From ChocPot-Mid sp043804925 (lineage in GTDB: Bacteria; Bacteroidota; Ignavibacteria; Kapaibacteriales; UBA2268): DNA of 64,000 nucleotides. The stretch lies in assembly GCA_043804925.1 (NCBI GenBank), contig JAZDIP010000022.1:1-64000 (forward strand), given 5' to 3'. Made by a program: the position numbers and the translations under genes. How positions within the stretch are numbered: position 1 is the stretch's first letter; every line of letters starts with the position of its first letter. Of this stretch, positions 36,101 to 44,756 are shown in pieces. The notes beneath the pieces were generated by a model. That model saw nothing but the letters and a program-made list of their open reading frames with translations, was not told the origin of the DNA and did no database searches.

Positions 36101-36919
36101 AGTACAATAATAATTATTCCGGATAGTGTTTACAGTGATGAATTTAAAATCACATTTCCATTATCCGATAAAATTGGAGTAAATGAAACCAAAACAACAA
36201 GAATAAAATTTAATCCGCTTAAAGAAGGATTAAGGCAAGCAGAATTTATCGTATATAGCAATGCTGACAAAAAAGTAAACAAATTAAATCTAACAGGAAC
36301 GGGTATTAATCCAATAAGAGAATTGTCTTTTGCAAACGATTCGATTGTTGATTTTGATACAATTGAAGTTGGTACGTCAGTATCACATATTTTTGAATTT
36401 AAAAATTCGGGAAATGTAGTTTTTAATGTTAATGAAATAGACATAATACCAACGGCATCCATTGCTGAATTTTACATTGATGATTTTAAACCAATTGAAT
36501 TATTTCCAAATTCAGTTTCAGATGTAAGTATTACTTTTACTCCGACACAGATTGGATTGCATGAAGCAAATTTAGAAATTTCGATGGAAGATGCAGATAC
36601 AACCATTACTATTCGTGGTGTTGCTATTCCTCCTGTTTCAGTTGAAAATTCTATTCAAAAATTATTTTCCCTGGAAGAACCATTACCCAATCCGTGTAAG
36701 GATGAATTTAGCATTAAACTAAATTCCAACAAACAAAGTTTAGCTAATATAAGTATTTTTAATAATCCCGGTAGTGAATTATCTACATTAACTCAACAGA
36801 TTAATGAAGGTATCAATATAATTAAAATTAATACCGGATTTTTGTCTGATGGAGTTTATTATCTGAAAATACAAGTTAATAATGAAATAATAACAAAGAA
36901 ATTTATAAAACAAAAATAA
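33164..36919 (+). CDS. Secreted S8 subtilisin-like protease with Asp-box and ASH-like domains and T9SS sorting domain
   Basis: A 1,251-residue protein starting after TTGGAGAGTTT with a signal peptide (MKFIVYTILMLVLVYPVYS). An inhibitor-like propeptide region (about 60-180) precedes the catalytic domain with Asp210 (IAITDSGVEYLHEDL), His281 (FHGTHVAG) and Ser437 (GTSMSSPVVAG); the SAGNS motif supplies the oxyanion Asn. From about 630-940 a propeller with five Asp-boxes follows (for example SENGGSSWT, TRDRGKNW, TKDYGKTW). Two ASH/choice-of-anchor-D-like domains (about 950-1150) and a type A sorting domain (from PLPNPCKDEF) end the protein. It is expected to digest proteins outside the cell or mature other secreted proteins. 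Confidence 0.92.
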   Translation: MKFIVYTILMLVLVYPVYSISNQCQNQTTQEQKITDNFGREIAYKIYVPGKETNSGFKSVGKVYSIPVLPEGEYLSNTIHIKTKTYYSFIARNNAIKKILSKSLSGNNIVKINAPYDRFASVPLKVFDTEGISRIYEMTYSSGKNPYDLCKELMENPDIEYAVPVFRRYCYDFTPNDPEMSKQWALSKMQSFKSWDISKGDSSIIIAITDSGVEYLHEDLAPNMWVNNNEIPNDSIDNDSNGYIDDYLGWDFVGNVTETQAAQGTYKPDNNPKPGYFHGTHVAGCAAAAGNNGKGVVGPGFLCKIMALKCGTDATNTRSIFKGYDAILYAAQMGAQIINCSWGGPGGSPVEQEMINTSFNLGSVIVVSAGNSFKNIDYGNSYPAGYDNVLCVGATRSNDQRAWFSNYGHLVDVYGPGDNVYATMPGLNKYGYQSGTSMSSPVVAGVCGQLKALHPDWTPKQIMHQIRSTSENVITTNAALRPMYYGRVNAYNALSYNNPNLGAYEKIPGISVSEILSEGVEVLTDYNPATFRIKITNYLSKGYRTKIKITPLQKYLSVSKDKVDIGTMDAMASDTFSLVVRLLESTPWYEGKVDILLEYTSDSYVDYEIIQLPLKLETENKFSLSYIFPESDLPLWYSAVSTNTNNIMMVGARQMTGYGIFYKNTFAYNPVQLTTSPLYCIYAYDDNLLYAGSGGSTTEIIKSENGGSSWTSQNVSTITNFINAIYFFDDMEGVFAGDPVSGAWGVGITSNAGQSWTRSQKTPSVLTGEAGFAGCASGIGNNFWFGTNKGRVILTRDRGKNWQSVTIKSNGFIHKLLFLDGLIGFAIYTNSQTDSEKKLAITWDGGFTWETDKYNFSTTLGVNPIYIYSPVGSSSVMALCAGGEIYYTKDYGKTWLPVLSYKFATASFGAAYGANGECRMWSGETELTYLDFEYLPDNPRKTLEISPTPTIAFGDVEANKSKNITISIKNTGNMNIRIDSTIIIIPDSVYSDEFKITFPLSDKIGVNETKTTRIKFNPLKEGLRQAEFIVYSNADKKVNKLNLTGTGINPIRELSFANDSIVDFDTIEVGTSVSHIFEFKNSGNVVFNVNEIDIIPTASIAEFYIDDFKPIELFPNSVSDVSITFTPTQIGLHEANLEISMEDADTTITIRGVAIPPVSVENSIQKLFSLEEPLPNPCKDEFSIKLNSNKQSLANISIFNNPGSELSTLTQQINEGINIIKINTGFLSDGVYYLKIQVNNEIITKKFIKQK

Positions 36920-36930
36920 AGATTGTGTTG

Positions 36931-36947
36931 AGGAGTTAAATACTCCT
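36931..36947. terminator. Weak hairpin AGGAGT-TAAAT-ACTCCT
   Basis: Six-base perfect arms with a 5-nt loop, 12 nt after the subtilase stop codon and followed by an A/T-rich run (TTAAAGTTTATAAAA). A weak terminator is possible. Confidence 0.4.
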
Positions 36948-37007
36948 TAAAGTTTATAAAAAATTAAAAAAGGTTTTTTAAAATTTATAAAAAAAACTCT
37001 ATAGACT

Positions 37008-38168
37008 ATGAGATTTTTTATTTCAATAATCTACGCTTTCTTTTTTCTGGCATGCTATTGTTATGCCCAGCAAGATAATATTATATTCATTGAAGATTTT
37101 GAAGAATCTACTTTACAGCAAATGTCAGGCAAATGGGAAGAAGCAGTCAACTTAAATGGCATGTCATTTTCCAGTGACGTTCCTCCGGAAAGCATCGGGA
37201 AGAAATCCTTGATGATGACTTATGAAGCTGAAAATAATACGGGTGGGCATCTTTACAAAATGTTCCCTCAGGGTTTCGATTCCCTCTATGCAAGATTTTA
37301 TGTAAAATTCGCTCAAACACATCATCCCGTTCATCATTTTGTTCATTTGGGCGGGTATAATCCCCCAACAAGATGGCCTCAAGGCGGTGCCGGTTCAAAG
37401 CCAATCGGCAATGAACGGTTTTCTACCGGAATTGAACCGATGGGCTCAAACTGGCGATGGGATTTTTACTCTTATTGGATGCACATGCGTGGCAACCCAC
37501 AAGTAGGAACTTATTGGGGAAATGATTTCAATCCTGTACCACCGGAATTGGTTATAAGGGGAGAGTGGATTTGCGTTGAACTTATGATGAAGATTAATAA
37601 TCCCGTAAGTTCAATCAGTGGGGAACAAGCTTTCTGGATAAATGGGAACAAAATTCATCATCTTGGACAGGGCTTTCCTTATGGCTACTGGATATGGGAC
37701 AGCTTCCATCCAAACAATGATAGCTTACCATTCGAAGGTTTTCAATGGAGAAATGATGAAAATCTGAAACTTAACTTTTTCTGGTTATTGTATTATATGA
37801 CAGGAGGTACAACCGGGCAAAGAGATACTGTGTGGTTTGACGATGTTGTTGTTTCAAATAACTATAACGGTCCTATTATAACAGAAACCAAAGAATATTT
37901 TTCCAATAGTAGGTTTTTATCATGTTTTCCCAATCCCCTGATTAATACTACTGAAATACAATATACAATAGAAAAACCTACAAGAATAACACTTTCAATT
38001 TCAAATAATCTTGGAATTGAAGTTAAAAGACTGATTGACAATGTTTTCATTGAGCAGGGAATTAACAAAATTACTTTTGATACTGGCGAATTCTCTTCCG
38101 GTGTATATTTTTGCACTCTTAAAGGAGGAAATTATATAGAAACTCAAAAATTTCTCATCTCAAAATAA
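37008..38168 (+). CDS. Secreted lectin/jelly-roll-like protein with T9SS sorting domain
   Basis: A 386-residue protein. A signal peptide (about 1-21, ending CYCYAQ) precedes a domain of about 270 residues that opens with IIFIEDFEESTLQQMSGKWE and contains LYARFYVKFAQTHHPVHHFV, RGEWICVELMMKIN and DTVWFDDVVVSN. This order (a bent jelly roll whose edge strand ends WFDDVVVS) is common in concanavalin-like carbohydrate-binding or lyase-related folds. I see no certain catalytic residues. The rest (from about 302, CFPNPLINTTEIQY) is a type A sorting domain. Together with the upstream protease gene it suggests extracellular polymer processing, which is inference. Confidence 0.8.
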   Translation: MRFFISIIYAFFFLACYCYAQQDNIIFIEDFEESTLQQMSGKWEEAVNLNGMSFSSDVPPESIGKKSLMMTYEAENNTGGHLYKMFPQGFDSLYARFYVKFAQTHHPVHHFVHLGGYNPPTRWPQGGAGSKPIGNERFSTGIEPMGSNWRWDFYSYWMHMRGNPQVGTYWGNDFNPVPPELVIRGEWICVELMMKINNPVSSISGEQAFWINGNKIHHLGQGFPYGYWIWDSFHPNNDSLPFEGFQWRNDENLKLNFFWLLYYMTGGTTGQRDTVWFDDVVVSNNYNGPIITETKEYFSNSRFLSCFPNPLINTTEIQYTIEKPTRITLSISNNLGIEVKRLIDNVFIEQGINKITFDTGEFSSGVYFCTLKGGNYIETQKFLISK

Positions 38169-38359
38169 ATTTTTTCAACTGAAACTGGCACAAAATTTAC
38201 TCGTAAAATTATTCAAGAAAGTAATTTTAATTATTGAATACATTTTTTTTTATGTTTAATTACTTTTATTAAAGTAAAATAGAAGGTTGCTTTTAACGTT
38301 AAATGTAAAAATTAAATTACATTTTAATGAATATTTTGTTATTTAAAACGTATCAGTCA

Positions 38360-39364
38360 ATGAAAAAAATATTTTATATAATTATAGTTGCTTTAATTCT
38401 TGGTTTTTCATATTTCTTTTTTTTTGAAGAATATATAGAATATCTAATAATAAAAAACAGTAAAGATTTAACACTTATTTCCGAATATTATAAGAAATAT
38501 CCTAACGGTTTCTTTAAAGAAGATGTTGAGTTTATTGAATTATCAATAACCAATGACATAGAAAATGCAAGGGATTTCATCAATAAGTATAAAAACAGTA
38601 AATATATAGATGAAGTTAAGAAAAAGTATGACCTTATTTGGTTTAAAGAAATTGAAAAGTATATCAGGCATATCAAACAAACTGCAGGAGCCGATCCGGC
38701 TGCAGTTAAGTTTTTTACTGCACTCATGTATTACTTAAGGGATAACTATACAAAAACAGTGAATCTTAACCTTCGTGGAACTGTGAATTTAAAGGAGTTT
38801 AAAAATTATAATAAAGAATCACAAAAGGTTCTTTTAAACGATATAAAAAGAACTCCGGACTCAGCTCCTTTGCAGCCCAACTTGATAGCATTGGAATCTG
38901 TATATAAAACCGGTCACATTAAAAATCTGGAAGAAATCATCCGTAAAGCCATTAAAAAGAGTTTTGAAAATATTCTTAGTGCGAATTTTATACAGATAGT
39001 TGCAAATGATTCAAGTAAAAATGCTGATTTGAGAATAGATATTTATTACAATATTAAAAATGAGGAATCTGTAATAAGAAATGTCAAAACACCAAGTTTG
39101 TGGGAATATTGGAAATATAATAAATTTATTGCTTATTTAATGGGAATTGCAATAGATTTTGATTTTAAATTTTCAATACCCGGTACAAAAGAAGTTTATC
39201 AGTTCCATAAAGAATCACTACCGGGTGATTTCATTAGAGAAATTGGAGATGTCCGTAATGGCTATGTGATGATGACTAAAATGTCTTTTGAAAGATATGC
39301 CCGGGAAATTATTGGTTTATTTGGATTGAAGAAAAGCTATTATCAGTACTACCAATTATTTTGA
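38360..39364 (+). CDS. Protein of unknown function with N-terminal membrane anchor
   Basis: Starting from the ATG at 38360 the product has 334 residues with a hydrophobic segment at about 3-21 (an upstream ATG at 38327 would add 11 residues before it). The rest is soluble and mixed: a lysine-rich helical part (about 30-105) followed by a region with NYTKTVNLNLRGTVNLKEF and NLIALESVYKTGHIKNLEE. I recognise no family. The anchor suggests that the bulk of the protein faces the periplasm. There is no obvious Shine-Dalgarno sequence. It sits alone between a T9SS gene and the UDG operon. Confidence 0.65.
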   Translation: MKKIFYIIIVALILGFSYFFFFEEYIEYLIIKNSKDLTLISEYYKKYPNGFFKEDVEFIELSITNDIENARDFINKYKNSKYIDEVKKKYDLIWFKEIEKYIRHIKQTAGADPAAVKFFTALMYYLRDNYTKTVNLNLRGTVNLKEFKNYNKESQKVLLNDIKRTPDSAPLQPNLIALESVYKTGHIKNLEEIIRKAIKKSFENILSANFIQIVANDSSKNADLRIDIYYNIKNEESVIRNVKTPSLWEYWKYNKFIAYLMGIAIDFDFKFSIPGTKEVYQFHKESLPGDFIREIGDVRNGYVMMTKMSFERYAREIIGLFGLKKSYYQYYQLF

Positions 39365-39478
39365 GTTTACATTCTGTTGATTACTATTATCTAAAATATA
39401 TATTAATAAAATCAGTTATCCAATTTTAAAGAGTTTATCATGTTTTGGGTAACTCATTTTTCCTAATCCATACAAAAA

Positions 39479-39510
39479 TTTTGTTATCTGACTTCATAAG
39501 TTTAATTTTG
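39479..39510 (+). promoter_or_regulatory. Bacteroidota-type promoter for the UDG-ddl operon
   Basis: TTTTG at 39479-39483 and TAATTTTG at 39503-39510 are separated by 19 nt, an exact match to the TTTG/TAnnTTTG pattern. Transcription would start near 39516, leaving a leader of only about 15-20 nt before the start codon. Confidence 0.7.
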
Positions 39511-39530
39511 TATCTTTATAAATTTATTTA

Positions 39531-40412
39531 ATGTTAATGACTGAAAAGAATATAATTGATAATATAGAGGGATACTTTGAATCTGTTAAAGAACAATTCG
39601 GAGATACACTTTTTATGGAGGTTTCAAAGAAGAAGAATAAAACAGACAGACAGAAATCAGGAGAGAGTAAAAGTAAAACTCAAAAAGCAGTAAAAAAGCT
39701 TGCAATTGAAGTATCAAACAACAGACTAAAAACTGATGAAGATAATAAAATAACTGACACAAAAAAATCCGATAACATTGAACTAATCTCAGAAAACAAC
39801 ATTATAATTCAAAATTTAAATAAAGAACAAAATGATAATTGGATATTATCGAATACAATGGAAGAACTTTTTGAGAAAATACATAATTGTCAAAACTGCC
39901 CGCTTGGAGCCACCCGTACAAATTTTGTTTTTGGGACAGGTAATCCAAATGCAGATATAATGATAATCGGTGAAGCCCCAGGAGCTGATGAAGACGAACA
40001 GGGGAAACCATTTGTCGGTAGAGCAGGGCAACTACTGACAAAGATTCTTGCGGCTATCAAGCTATCACGTGATGAAGTTTTTATCGCTAACATTTTAAAA
40101 TGCCGCCCACCGAACAACAGAAAACCATTGTCAAGTGAAGAAGATGAGTGTGAACCATATTTGAAAAAGCAGATTGAACTTATTAAGCCCGCATTTATAC
40201 TTGCTTTAGGGCTTACTTCAGTTGACTGTCTTCTCAAGAAAAAACATAAAATGGGAGATATTCGCGGTTCTGTTTTGGAATATCACGGAATTAAAATGCT
40301 TGTTACTTACCATCCTGCAGCACTTTTGAGAAATCCAAACTGGAAGCCATTAGTTTGGGAGGATGTCAAATTATTAAGAAAATTATATGATGAATATTTA
40401 GCAAATCGTTAA
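39531..40412 (+). CDS. Family 4 uracil-DNA glycosylase with lysine-rich N-terminal extension
   Basis: A 293-residue protein. The catalytic domain covers about residues 105-290: four cysteines for an iron-sulfur cluster (Cys120, Cys123, Cys191, Cys207), motif GEAPGADEDEQGKPFVGRAG, and the C-terminal HPAALLRNP. It removes uracil from DNA to begin base excision repair. The first hundred residues are charged, low in complexity and rich in Lys, Ser and Asn, an extension absent from short family members; it may be disordered. A second in-frame ATG lies two codons later (39537) and could be the true start. ddl follows 17 nt downstream, so this is likely the first gene of an operon. Confidence 0.9.
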   Translation: MLMTEKNIIDNIEGYFESVKEQFGDTLFMEVSKKKNKTDRQKSGESKSKTQKAVKKLAIEVSNNRLKTDEDNKITDTKKSDNIELISENNIIIQNLNKEQNDNWILSNTMEELFEKIHNCQNCPLGATRTNFVFGTGNPNADIMIIGEAPGADEDEQGKPFVGRAGQLLTKILAAIKLSRDEVFIANILKCRPPNNRKPLSSEEDECEPYLKKQIELIKPAFILALGLTSVDCLLKKKHKMGDIRGSVLEYHGIKMLVTYHPAALLRNPNWKPLVWEDVKLLRKLYDEYLANR

Positions 40413-40429
40413 CACAATAAAGGAAATTT

Positions 40430-41461
40430 ATGAATATAGCTGTGATTTTTGGAGGTATTTCGCCGGAAAGGAATGTTTCAATTTCCGGTGGCAGAGCAGT
40501 TTGCAAAGCATTGAAGGAAAAAGGTTATAATGTTATTCCCGTTGACCCCGCATACGGTATTGATGGGGCAAAACTTGGATTGGAACTAATCGAATCGGAC
40601 TCCCTGCCTCCAATAGATTTATATAAAAGTTTCAGCACAAAAAAAATGATTGAATGTATAAATTCTGAGATTTTTGATAACGTTGATTTGGCTTTTCTCG
40701 TGGTTCACGGACAAAACAGCGAAGATGGAACAATACAGTCTTTGCTTCAACTTCGAGGTATAACTTATACCGGCAGTGGTATCAAATCAAGCGCTTTAAG
40801 CATTGATAAAATTGCAACTAAGATGATGTTCTCAGCCGCTGGAATACTTACGCCACCATGGACTCCCGTAAGAAAAAAGGATTATGAGAATTATGACAAC
40901 TACGAAGATATTCGGAATGAATTAGGAAACCATCTTGTTGTCAAACCAAATGACCAGGGCTCAACTATTGGTATAACTGTTGTTGAAAGCGGTAACCTCG
41001 ATGATATTAAAAATGCGGTTTTGTATGCCGCACAATATTCAAATAGCGTCTTGATTGAAAAATTTATTGAAGGCAGAGAATTGACTGTGGGTATTGTTGG
41101 TGATGATATTTTACCAGTAATCGAAATCATTCCACAAGCCGGTTTTTACGATTATGAACACAAATATACCAAAGGAAAAACAGAATACATCTGTCCTGCC
41201 GATATTACGGAAGACATTGAAGGATTTACACAGGACATGTCTTTTCTTGCTTTTCAAGTATTGGGATGCTCAGGTTTTGCGAGAGCTGATTTTAGATTGG
41301 ATGATGACGGTCAGCCGTTTTGTCTCGAGATGAATACTATACCCGGTTTCACTGAAACAAGTTTGGTGCCTAAAGCGGCAAAGCAAATTGGAATTGAATT
41401 CCCCGAACTTTGCGAAAAGATAATTAATTTAGCTATTGAAAACAACAATGGAAAACCATGA
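40430..41461 (+). CDS. ddl: D-alanine--D-alanine ligase
   Basis: A 343-residue ATP-grasp enzyme that joins two D-alanines for peptidoglycan precursor synthesis. The N-terminal motif AVIFGGISPERNVSISGG, the ATP-binding segment VVKPNDQGSTIGITVV, the loop LIEKFIEGRELTVGI and the metal-binding DFRLDDDGQPFCLEMNTIPGF are all present in the right order, and the length is normal. Its stop codon overlaps the start of the kinase gene as ATGA. It supplies the dipeptide used by MurF, whose gene is 12 kb away. A GGAAATTT stretch precedes the ATG. Confidence 0.96.
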   Translation: MNIAVIFGGISPERNVSISGGRAVCKALKEKGYNVIPVDPAYGIDGAKLGLELIESDSLPPIDLYKSFSTKKMIECINSEIFDNVDLAFLVVHGQNSEDGTIQSLLQLRGITYTGSGIKSSALSIDKIATKMMFSAAGILTPPWTPVRKKDYENYDNYEDIRNELGNHLVVKPNDQGSTIGITVVESGNLDDIKNAVLYAAQYSNSVLIEKFIEGRELTVGIVGDDILPVIEIIPQAGFYDYEHKYTKGKTEYICPADITEDIEGFTQDMSFLAFQVLGCSGFARADFRLDDDGQPFCLEMNTIPGFTETSLVPKAAKQIGIEFPELCEKIINLAIENNNGKP

Positions 41462-42456
41462 TAAAAGTATTTGATTTATGCGGAATCGGTAACGGTTTGG
41501 TTGATATTCAGATTGAAGTTGATGATTCTGTTATCGAGAAATTTAATCTGATTAAAGGAGGAATGCAGCTTGCCGAAGCTGAACAGCAAGCTGAGATGAT
41601 TAGGACTCTATCGGATAAAAAGCAATACAGAAGTAGCGGTGGCTCTGCCGCAAATACGATTATTGCTTTCTCTGAATTTGGCGGTAAGTCTGCGTATCAA
41701 ACTGTTTTAGGGAATGATGAATTAGGGAGGTTTTATGCAAAGGAATTTACTGATTTGGGAATCGAGCTTGTCGGTAAAACCGATGATAATTATCCAACCG
41801 GTACATGTCTTGTCCTGATTACACCTGATTCACAGCGAACGATGGTTACTGCACTTGGGGCAAGTGCCTTGTTTACAAAAAATGATTTGAAAGAAGGAAT
41901 TATTAAAAGAGCAAAGTGGCTTTATATCGAAGGATATGAATTTACACAGGAAGATAGTACAAATGCTGTATTTAAAGCTATTGAGCTTGCTAAAAAGCAT
42001 TATACGAACATAGCCCTTACTTTTTCTGATAGTTTTATCATTGATTTATTTTATGATAAAGTTAAGCATGTTGCAGATAATTCCGATTTGATATTTTGTA
42101 ATGAAAAAGAAGCCATGAATTATGCGAAAATTGATAATATTACACATACTATGAGGTATTTCAATGAAAACTTCAAAAACTACGTAATAACAAAAGGAGC
42201 AACCGGCTCTGTTGTAAAATGGAATAACATGAATTATACCATACCTCCTTATACTTCTGAACCTAAAGACAGCACAGGTGCCGGTGATATGTTCGCAGGT
42301 GCTTTTTTATATGGCATAATAGCAACTGAATCGCCTTTAAAAGCCGGACATCTTGCATCAATCTCAGCGGCTAAAGTAGTTTCGCAGTTTGGAGCAAGGT
42401 TAAAAGGTGAGCATAAAGTATTAAGAGATAAAATATTTAATGATATAAAAGGATAA
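41458..42456 (+). CDS. PfkB-family kinase, probably adenosine kinase-like
   Basis: A 332-residue ribokinase-fold protein. The first PfkB signature is present as RSSGGSAANTIIAFSEFGG and the second, with the catalytic Asp, as DSTGAGDMFAGAFLYG. The N-terminal DLCGIGNGLVDIQIEVDD and the MVTALGASALFTKND stretch are typical of the adenosine-kinase-like branch, which phosphorylates a nucleoside or sugar with ATP. The exact substrate cannot be assigned from sequence alone. It overlaps ddl by 4 nt, showing translational coupling, and is followed after 3 nt by the peptidase gene. Confidence 0.85.
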   Translation: MIKVFDLCGIGNGLVDIQIEVDDSVIEKFNLIKGGMQLAEAEQQAEMIRTLSDKKQYRSSGGSAANTIIAFSEFGGKSAYQTVLGNDELGRFYAKEFTDLGIELVGKTDDNYPTGTCLVLITPDSQRTMVTALGASALFTKNDLKEGIIKRAKWLYIEGYEFTQEDSTNAVFKAIELAKKHYTNIALTFSDSFIIDLFYDKVKHVADNSDLIFCNEKEAMNYAKIDNITHTMRYFNENFKNYVITKGATGSVVKWNNMNYTIPPYTSEPKDSTGAGDMFAGAFLYGIIATESPLKAGHLASISAAKVVSQFGARLKGEHKVLRDKIFNDIKG

Positions 42457-42459
42457 AAA

Positions 42460-44358
42460 ATGAATAACATTTTTATAATTGTGATGGGAGTGATACTAAT
42501 GAGTACTTTAACATTCTCTCAAACCGGAATGATTATTAATGAAACTCCTGACGAAACCAGCAGTGAGTTAGTCAAACGTGAAAATATTGATAATAAATAC
42601 AAATGGGATTTGACTCACATGTTCAAATCTGATGAAGATTGGGAAAAGGAATTCCTAAGACTGGAATCTTTAACTTTAAAAATTAAATCCTTCGAAGGAA
42701 AACTCAATAATTCCGCTGTTGTTTTGCATGAAGCACTGGAATTTGCCGATAAATTTTGGGCTGATGTACAACTTTTAATGCAATATGCCAGCATGTCAAA
42801 AGATATTGATTTGAGTAATGCTAAATATCAGGCAATGTATTCCAAAGCGATGTCTTTAGTTAATAATGTTTCAACGGCAATGTCATTTATCAGACCTGAA
42901 ATATTGACAATTCCCAATGACAAATTGCAGAAATTTCTAAATGAAAATAAGGATTTGAAAATTTACGAGCATAAGTTAGACAATATCCTCAGAATGAAAC
43001 CTCATACTCTTACAAAAAACGAAGAAGAAATTTTATCTTTAGCCGGACCTGTTGACGAAAGTTTTATGGCTACTTACAGATTGTGGGCTAATGCAGATGT
43101 TCAGTATCCTGTTATTAAGGATGAAAATGGAAATGACATTCGTTTATCACCAGCGAGATATTATGCAGGTATGTATTCATCAAACAGAGAATACAGGGAG
43201 AGAGTCTATAAAAATTACCATATCCCATTTATGGATTATAAGAATACCCTGACATCCCTATATTACGGTAGTATAAAGTCAAACATCTTTCAGGCAAAAT
43301 CAAGGAAATATAACTCAACACTGGAATGGTCTTTGAACCAGGTAAATGTACCGGTTGAAGTCTATAAGAATTTAATTAAATCTGTAAATGATAATTTAAA
43401 ACCTTTGCACAGATGGTGTTCTTTAAAGAAAAAAGGATTGAAAATTGTTCAAATGCATGCTTTTGACACTTACGTAACTCTTTTTCCTGCGACCAAGAAA
43501 AAATACGGTTATGACGAAGCTGTTGATTTGGTTTTGAAGGCACTCAAACCGCTTGGCGAAGATTATCATAAGAACTTAAAACAGGCATTCGATAACAGAT
43601 GGGTTGATGTTTACGAAACAAAAAGTAAGCGTTCAGGAGCATACTCCACCGGCTCAGTCAAAGGTTCTCATCCTTATGTTTTGCTGAATTGGGGTGGTGA
43701 ATTGGATGATATTTTTACTTTGGCTCACGAGATGGGACACAATATGCATTCTTTATACTCTGCTCAAACTCAGCCCTATCCTTATGCAGACTACCCTATA
43801 TTTCTTGCAGAAGTTGCTTCGATTACAAACGAGATGCTTTTACTGGATTACTTAATCGAGAATTCACAAAGCAAAGAAGAAAAACTAATGCTGATTGAAA
43901 AGTATCTGAATAATATGCGTGGTACTTTCTTCAGGCAAACAAGATTTGCTGAGTACGAGATGGTTATTCAGGAAATGGTCGAAAAAGGTGAACCCCTTAC
44001 TCCCGATGTCATGGCTAAAATTTTCGGGGATTTGTATCAAAAGTATTGGGGACCTGATATGAATGTTGACGATGAAGAAAAATACTCATGGTCAAGGATA
44101 CATCATTTCTTTTATGATTATTATGTGTACTCTTATGCCACGAGTTTTGCCGCTGCGCAACTTATAGCAGAGAATATAAAAAAGCAGGGTCAAACGGCAA
44201 TTGACCGGCATTTGGCTTTTCTGAAATCCGGAGAATCGGAATATCCGATACCAACTTTGAAGAAAAACGGTGTTGATATGACAAGCCCTGAACCAATAAT
44301 TGCCGTAGCTAAAAAAATGGATGAGTTGTTAGACAAGATGGAAGAGTTGTTGAAGTAG
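42460..44358 (+). CDS. pepF: Exported M3-family oligoendopeptidase F-like metallopeptidase
   Basis: A 632-residue protein. The zinc motif HEMGH (His423, Glu424, His427) lies in FTLAHEMGHNMHSLYS, and the third ligand region is IFLAEVASITNEMLL. The N-terminal KYKWDLTHMFKSDEDWEKEF is characteristic of oligoendopeptidase F. Unlike the usual cytosolic enzyme, it begins with a hydrophobic signal-like segment (about 3-20, ending TFSQ), so it probably acts in the periplasm on short peptides. It is the last gene of the UDG-ddl-kinase operon, beginning three bases after the kinase stop. A repeat-rich spacer follows. Confidence 0.92.
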   Translation: MNNIFIIVMGVILMSTLTFSQTGMIINETPDETSSELVKRENIDNKYKWDLTHMFKSDEDWEKEFLRLESLTLKIKSFEGKLNNSAVVLHEALEFADKFWADVQLLMQYASMSKDIDLSNAKYQAMYSKAMSLVNNVSTAMSFIRPEILTIPNDKLQKFLNENKDLKIYEHKLDNILRMKPHTLTKNEEEILSLAGPVDESFMATYRLWANADVQYPVIKDENGNDIRLSPARYYAGMYSSNREYRERVYKNYHIPFMDYKNTLTSLYYGSIKSNIFQAKSRKYNSTLEWSLNQVNVPVEVYKNLIKSVNDNLKPLHRWCSLKKKGLKIVQMHAFDTYVTLFPATKKKYGYDEAVDLVLKALKPLGEDYHKNLKQAFDNRWVDVYETKSKRSGAYSTGSVKGSHPYVLLNWGGELDDIFTLAHEMGHNMHSLYSAQTQPYPYADYPIFLAEVASITNEMLLLDYLIENSQSKEEKLMLIEKYLNNMRGTFFRQTRFAEYEMVIQEMVEKGEPLTPDVMAKIFGDLYQKYWGPDMNVDDEEKYSWSRIHHFFYDYYVYSYATSFAAAQLIAENIKKQGQTAIDRHLAFLKSGESEYPIPTLKKNGVDMTSPEPIIAVAKKMDELLDKMEELLK

Positions 44359-44375
44359 GGAAGTGGGGAAAAGGG

Positions 44376-44476
44376 AGACGGCAGACGGCAAACGGGATTC
44401 AGAAGACTGAAGTCAGAAGTCAGAAGACAGAAGAACTGAATGAGCGAAAGACAGAAACACCAAAAGACAGAAGTAC
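44376..44476. repeat. Heptamer tract (AGACGGC, AGTCAGA, AGACAGA units)
   Basis: Units in unbroken 7-nt register: AGACGGC, AGACGGC, AAACGGG, ATTCAGA, AGACTGA, AGTCAGA, AGTCAGA, AGACAGA, AGAACTG, AATGAGC, then AAGACAGA-like remnants. The AGTCAGA/AGACAGA part is the same as the tract found inside the hybrid kinase gene at 55914-55948. Confidence 0.85.
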
Positions 44477-44544
44477 GAAATTATCCCGATAAGGATTGAA
44501 TTATGGTAACACAGAAAACATAAACAAATCAATATCCCAACGGG

Positions 44545-44584
44545 ATTATATTATTTTCCTGTCCATCCTAATAATCCAAAAAAT
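44545..44584. repeat. Nonamer block (CCTAATAAT-like units)
   Basis: Around GTCCATCCTAATAATCC the sequence shows 9-nt units CCTGTCCAT, CCTAATAAT, CCAAAAAAT and CCCTGTTCC in register. Related nonamers appear at 21501-21530 and near 45034. Confidence 0.65.
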
Positions 44585-44600
44585 CCCTGTTCCGACAAAA

Positions 44601-44640
44601 TTCAGTTTAATCAGTTCAATCACCGGTTCAGACATTTTCC
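44601..44640. repeat. Dispersed motif TTCAGTTTAATCAGTT...TTCAGACATTT, copy 1
   Basis: This 40-nt stretch is repeated in direct orientation at 45034-45073, with differences mainly in the central CAATCACCGG/CAATCTGTGA part. It contains the 9-nt unit AATCAGTTT-like twice. Confidence 0.65.
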
Positions 44641-44693
44641 ATATTTCCTTCTTTCTTTCCTTTTCCCCTCCCCCATCTCCCTTTTCCTTTCCC

Positions 44694-44756
44694 CTGTCTG
44701 CCGTCTGCCGACCTTCATTCTTTCAGACAACAGATAACTGATAACAGACAACGAAA
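44694..44756. repeat. Heptamer tract (CTGCCGT, AACAGAT units), inverted relative to 44376
   Basis: The units CTGTCTG, CCGTCTG, CCGACCT, TCATTCT, TTCAGAC, AACAGAT, AACTGAT, AACAGAC follow one another in 7-nt register. The CCGTCTGCCG part is the reverse complement of the AGACGGCAGACGG part of the tract at 44376, and the C/T-rich DNA before it is complementary to the A/G-rich DNA there. Confidence 0.8.

Noticed and set aside
36130..36462. Open frame of 110 codons antisense to the subtilase gene
   Set aside because: It overlaps the ASH-like domains of a well-supported gene and shows no start signal or domain.
39890..40237. Open frame of 115 codons antisense to the uracil-DNA glycosylase
   Set aside because: It lies opposite the conserved catalytic domain and iron-sulfur cysteines and has no support of its own.
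44496..44741. Open frame of 81 codons in the large spacer
   Set aside because: The frame consists of translated nonamer and heptamer repeats, has no ribosome site and encodes no recognisable fold.
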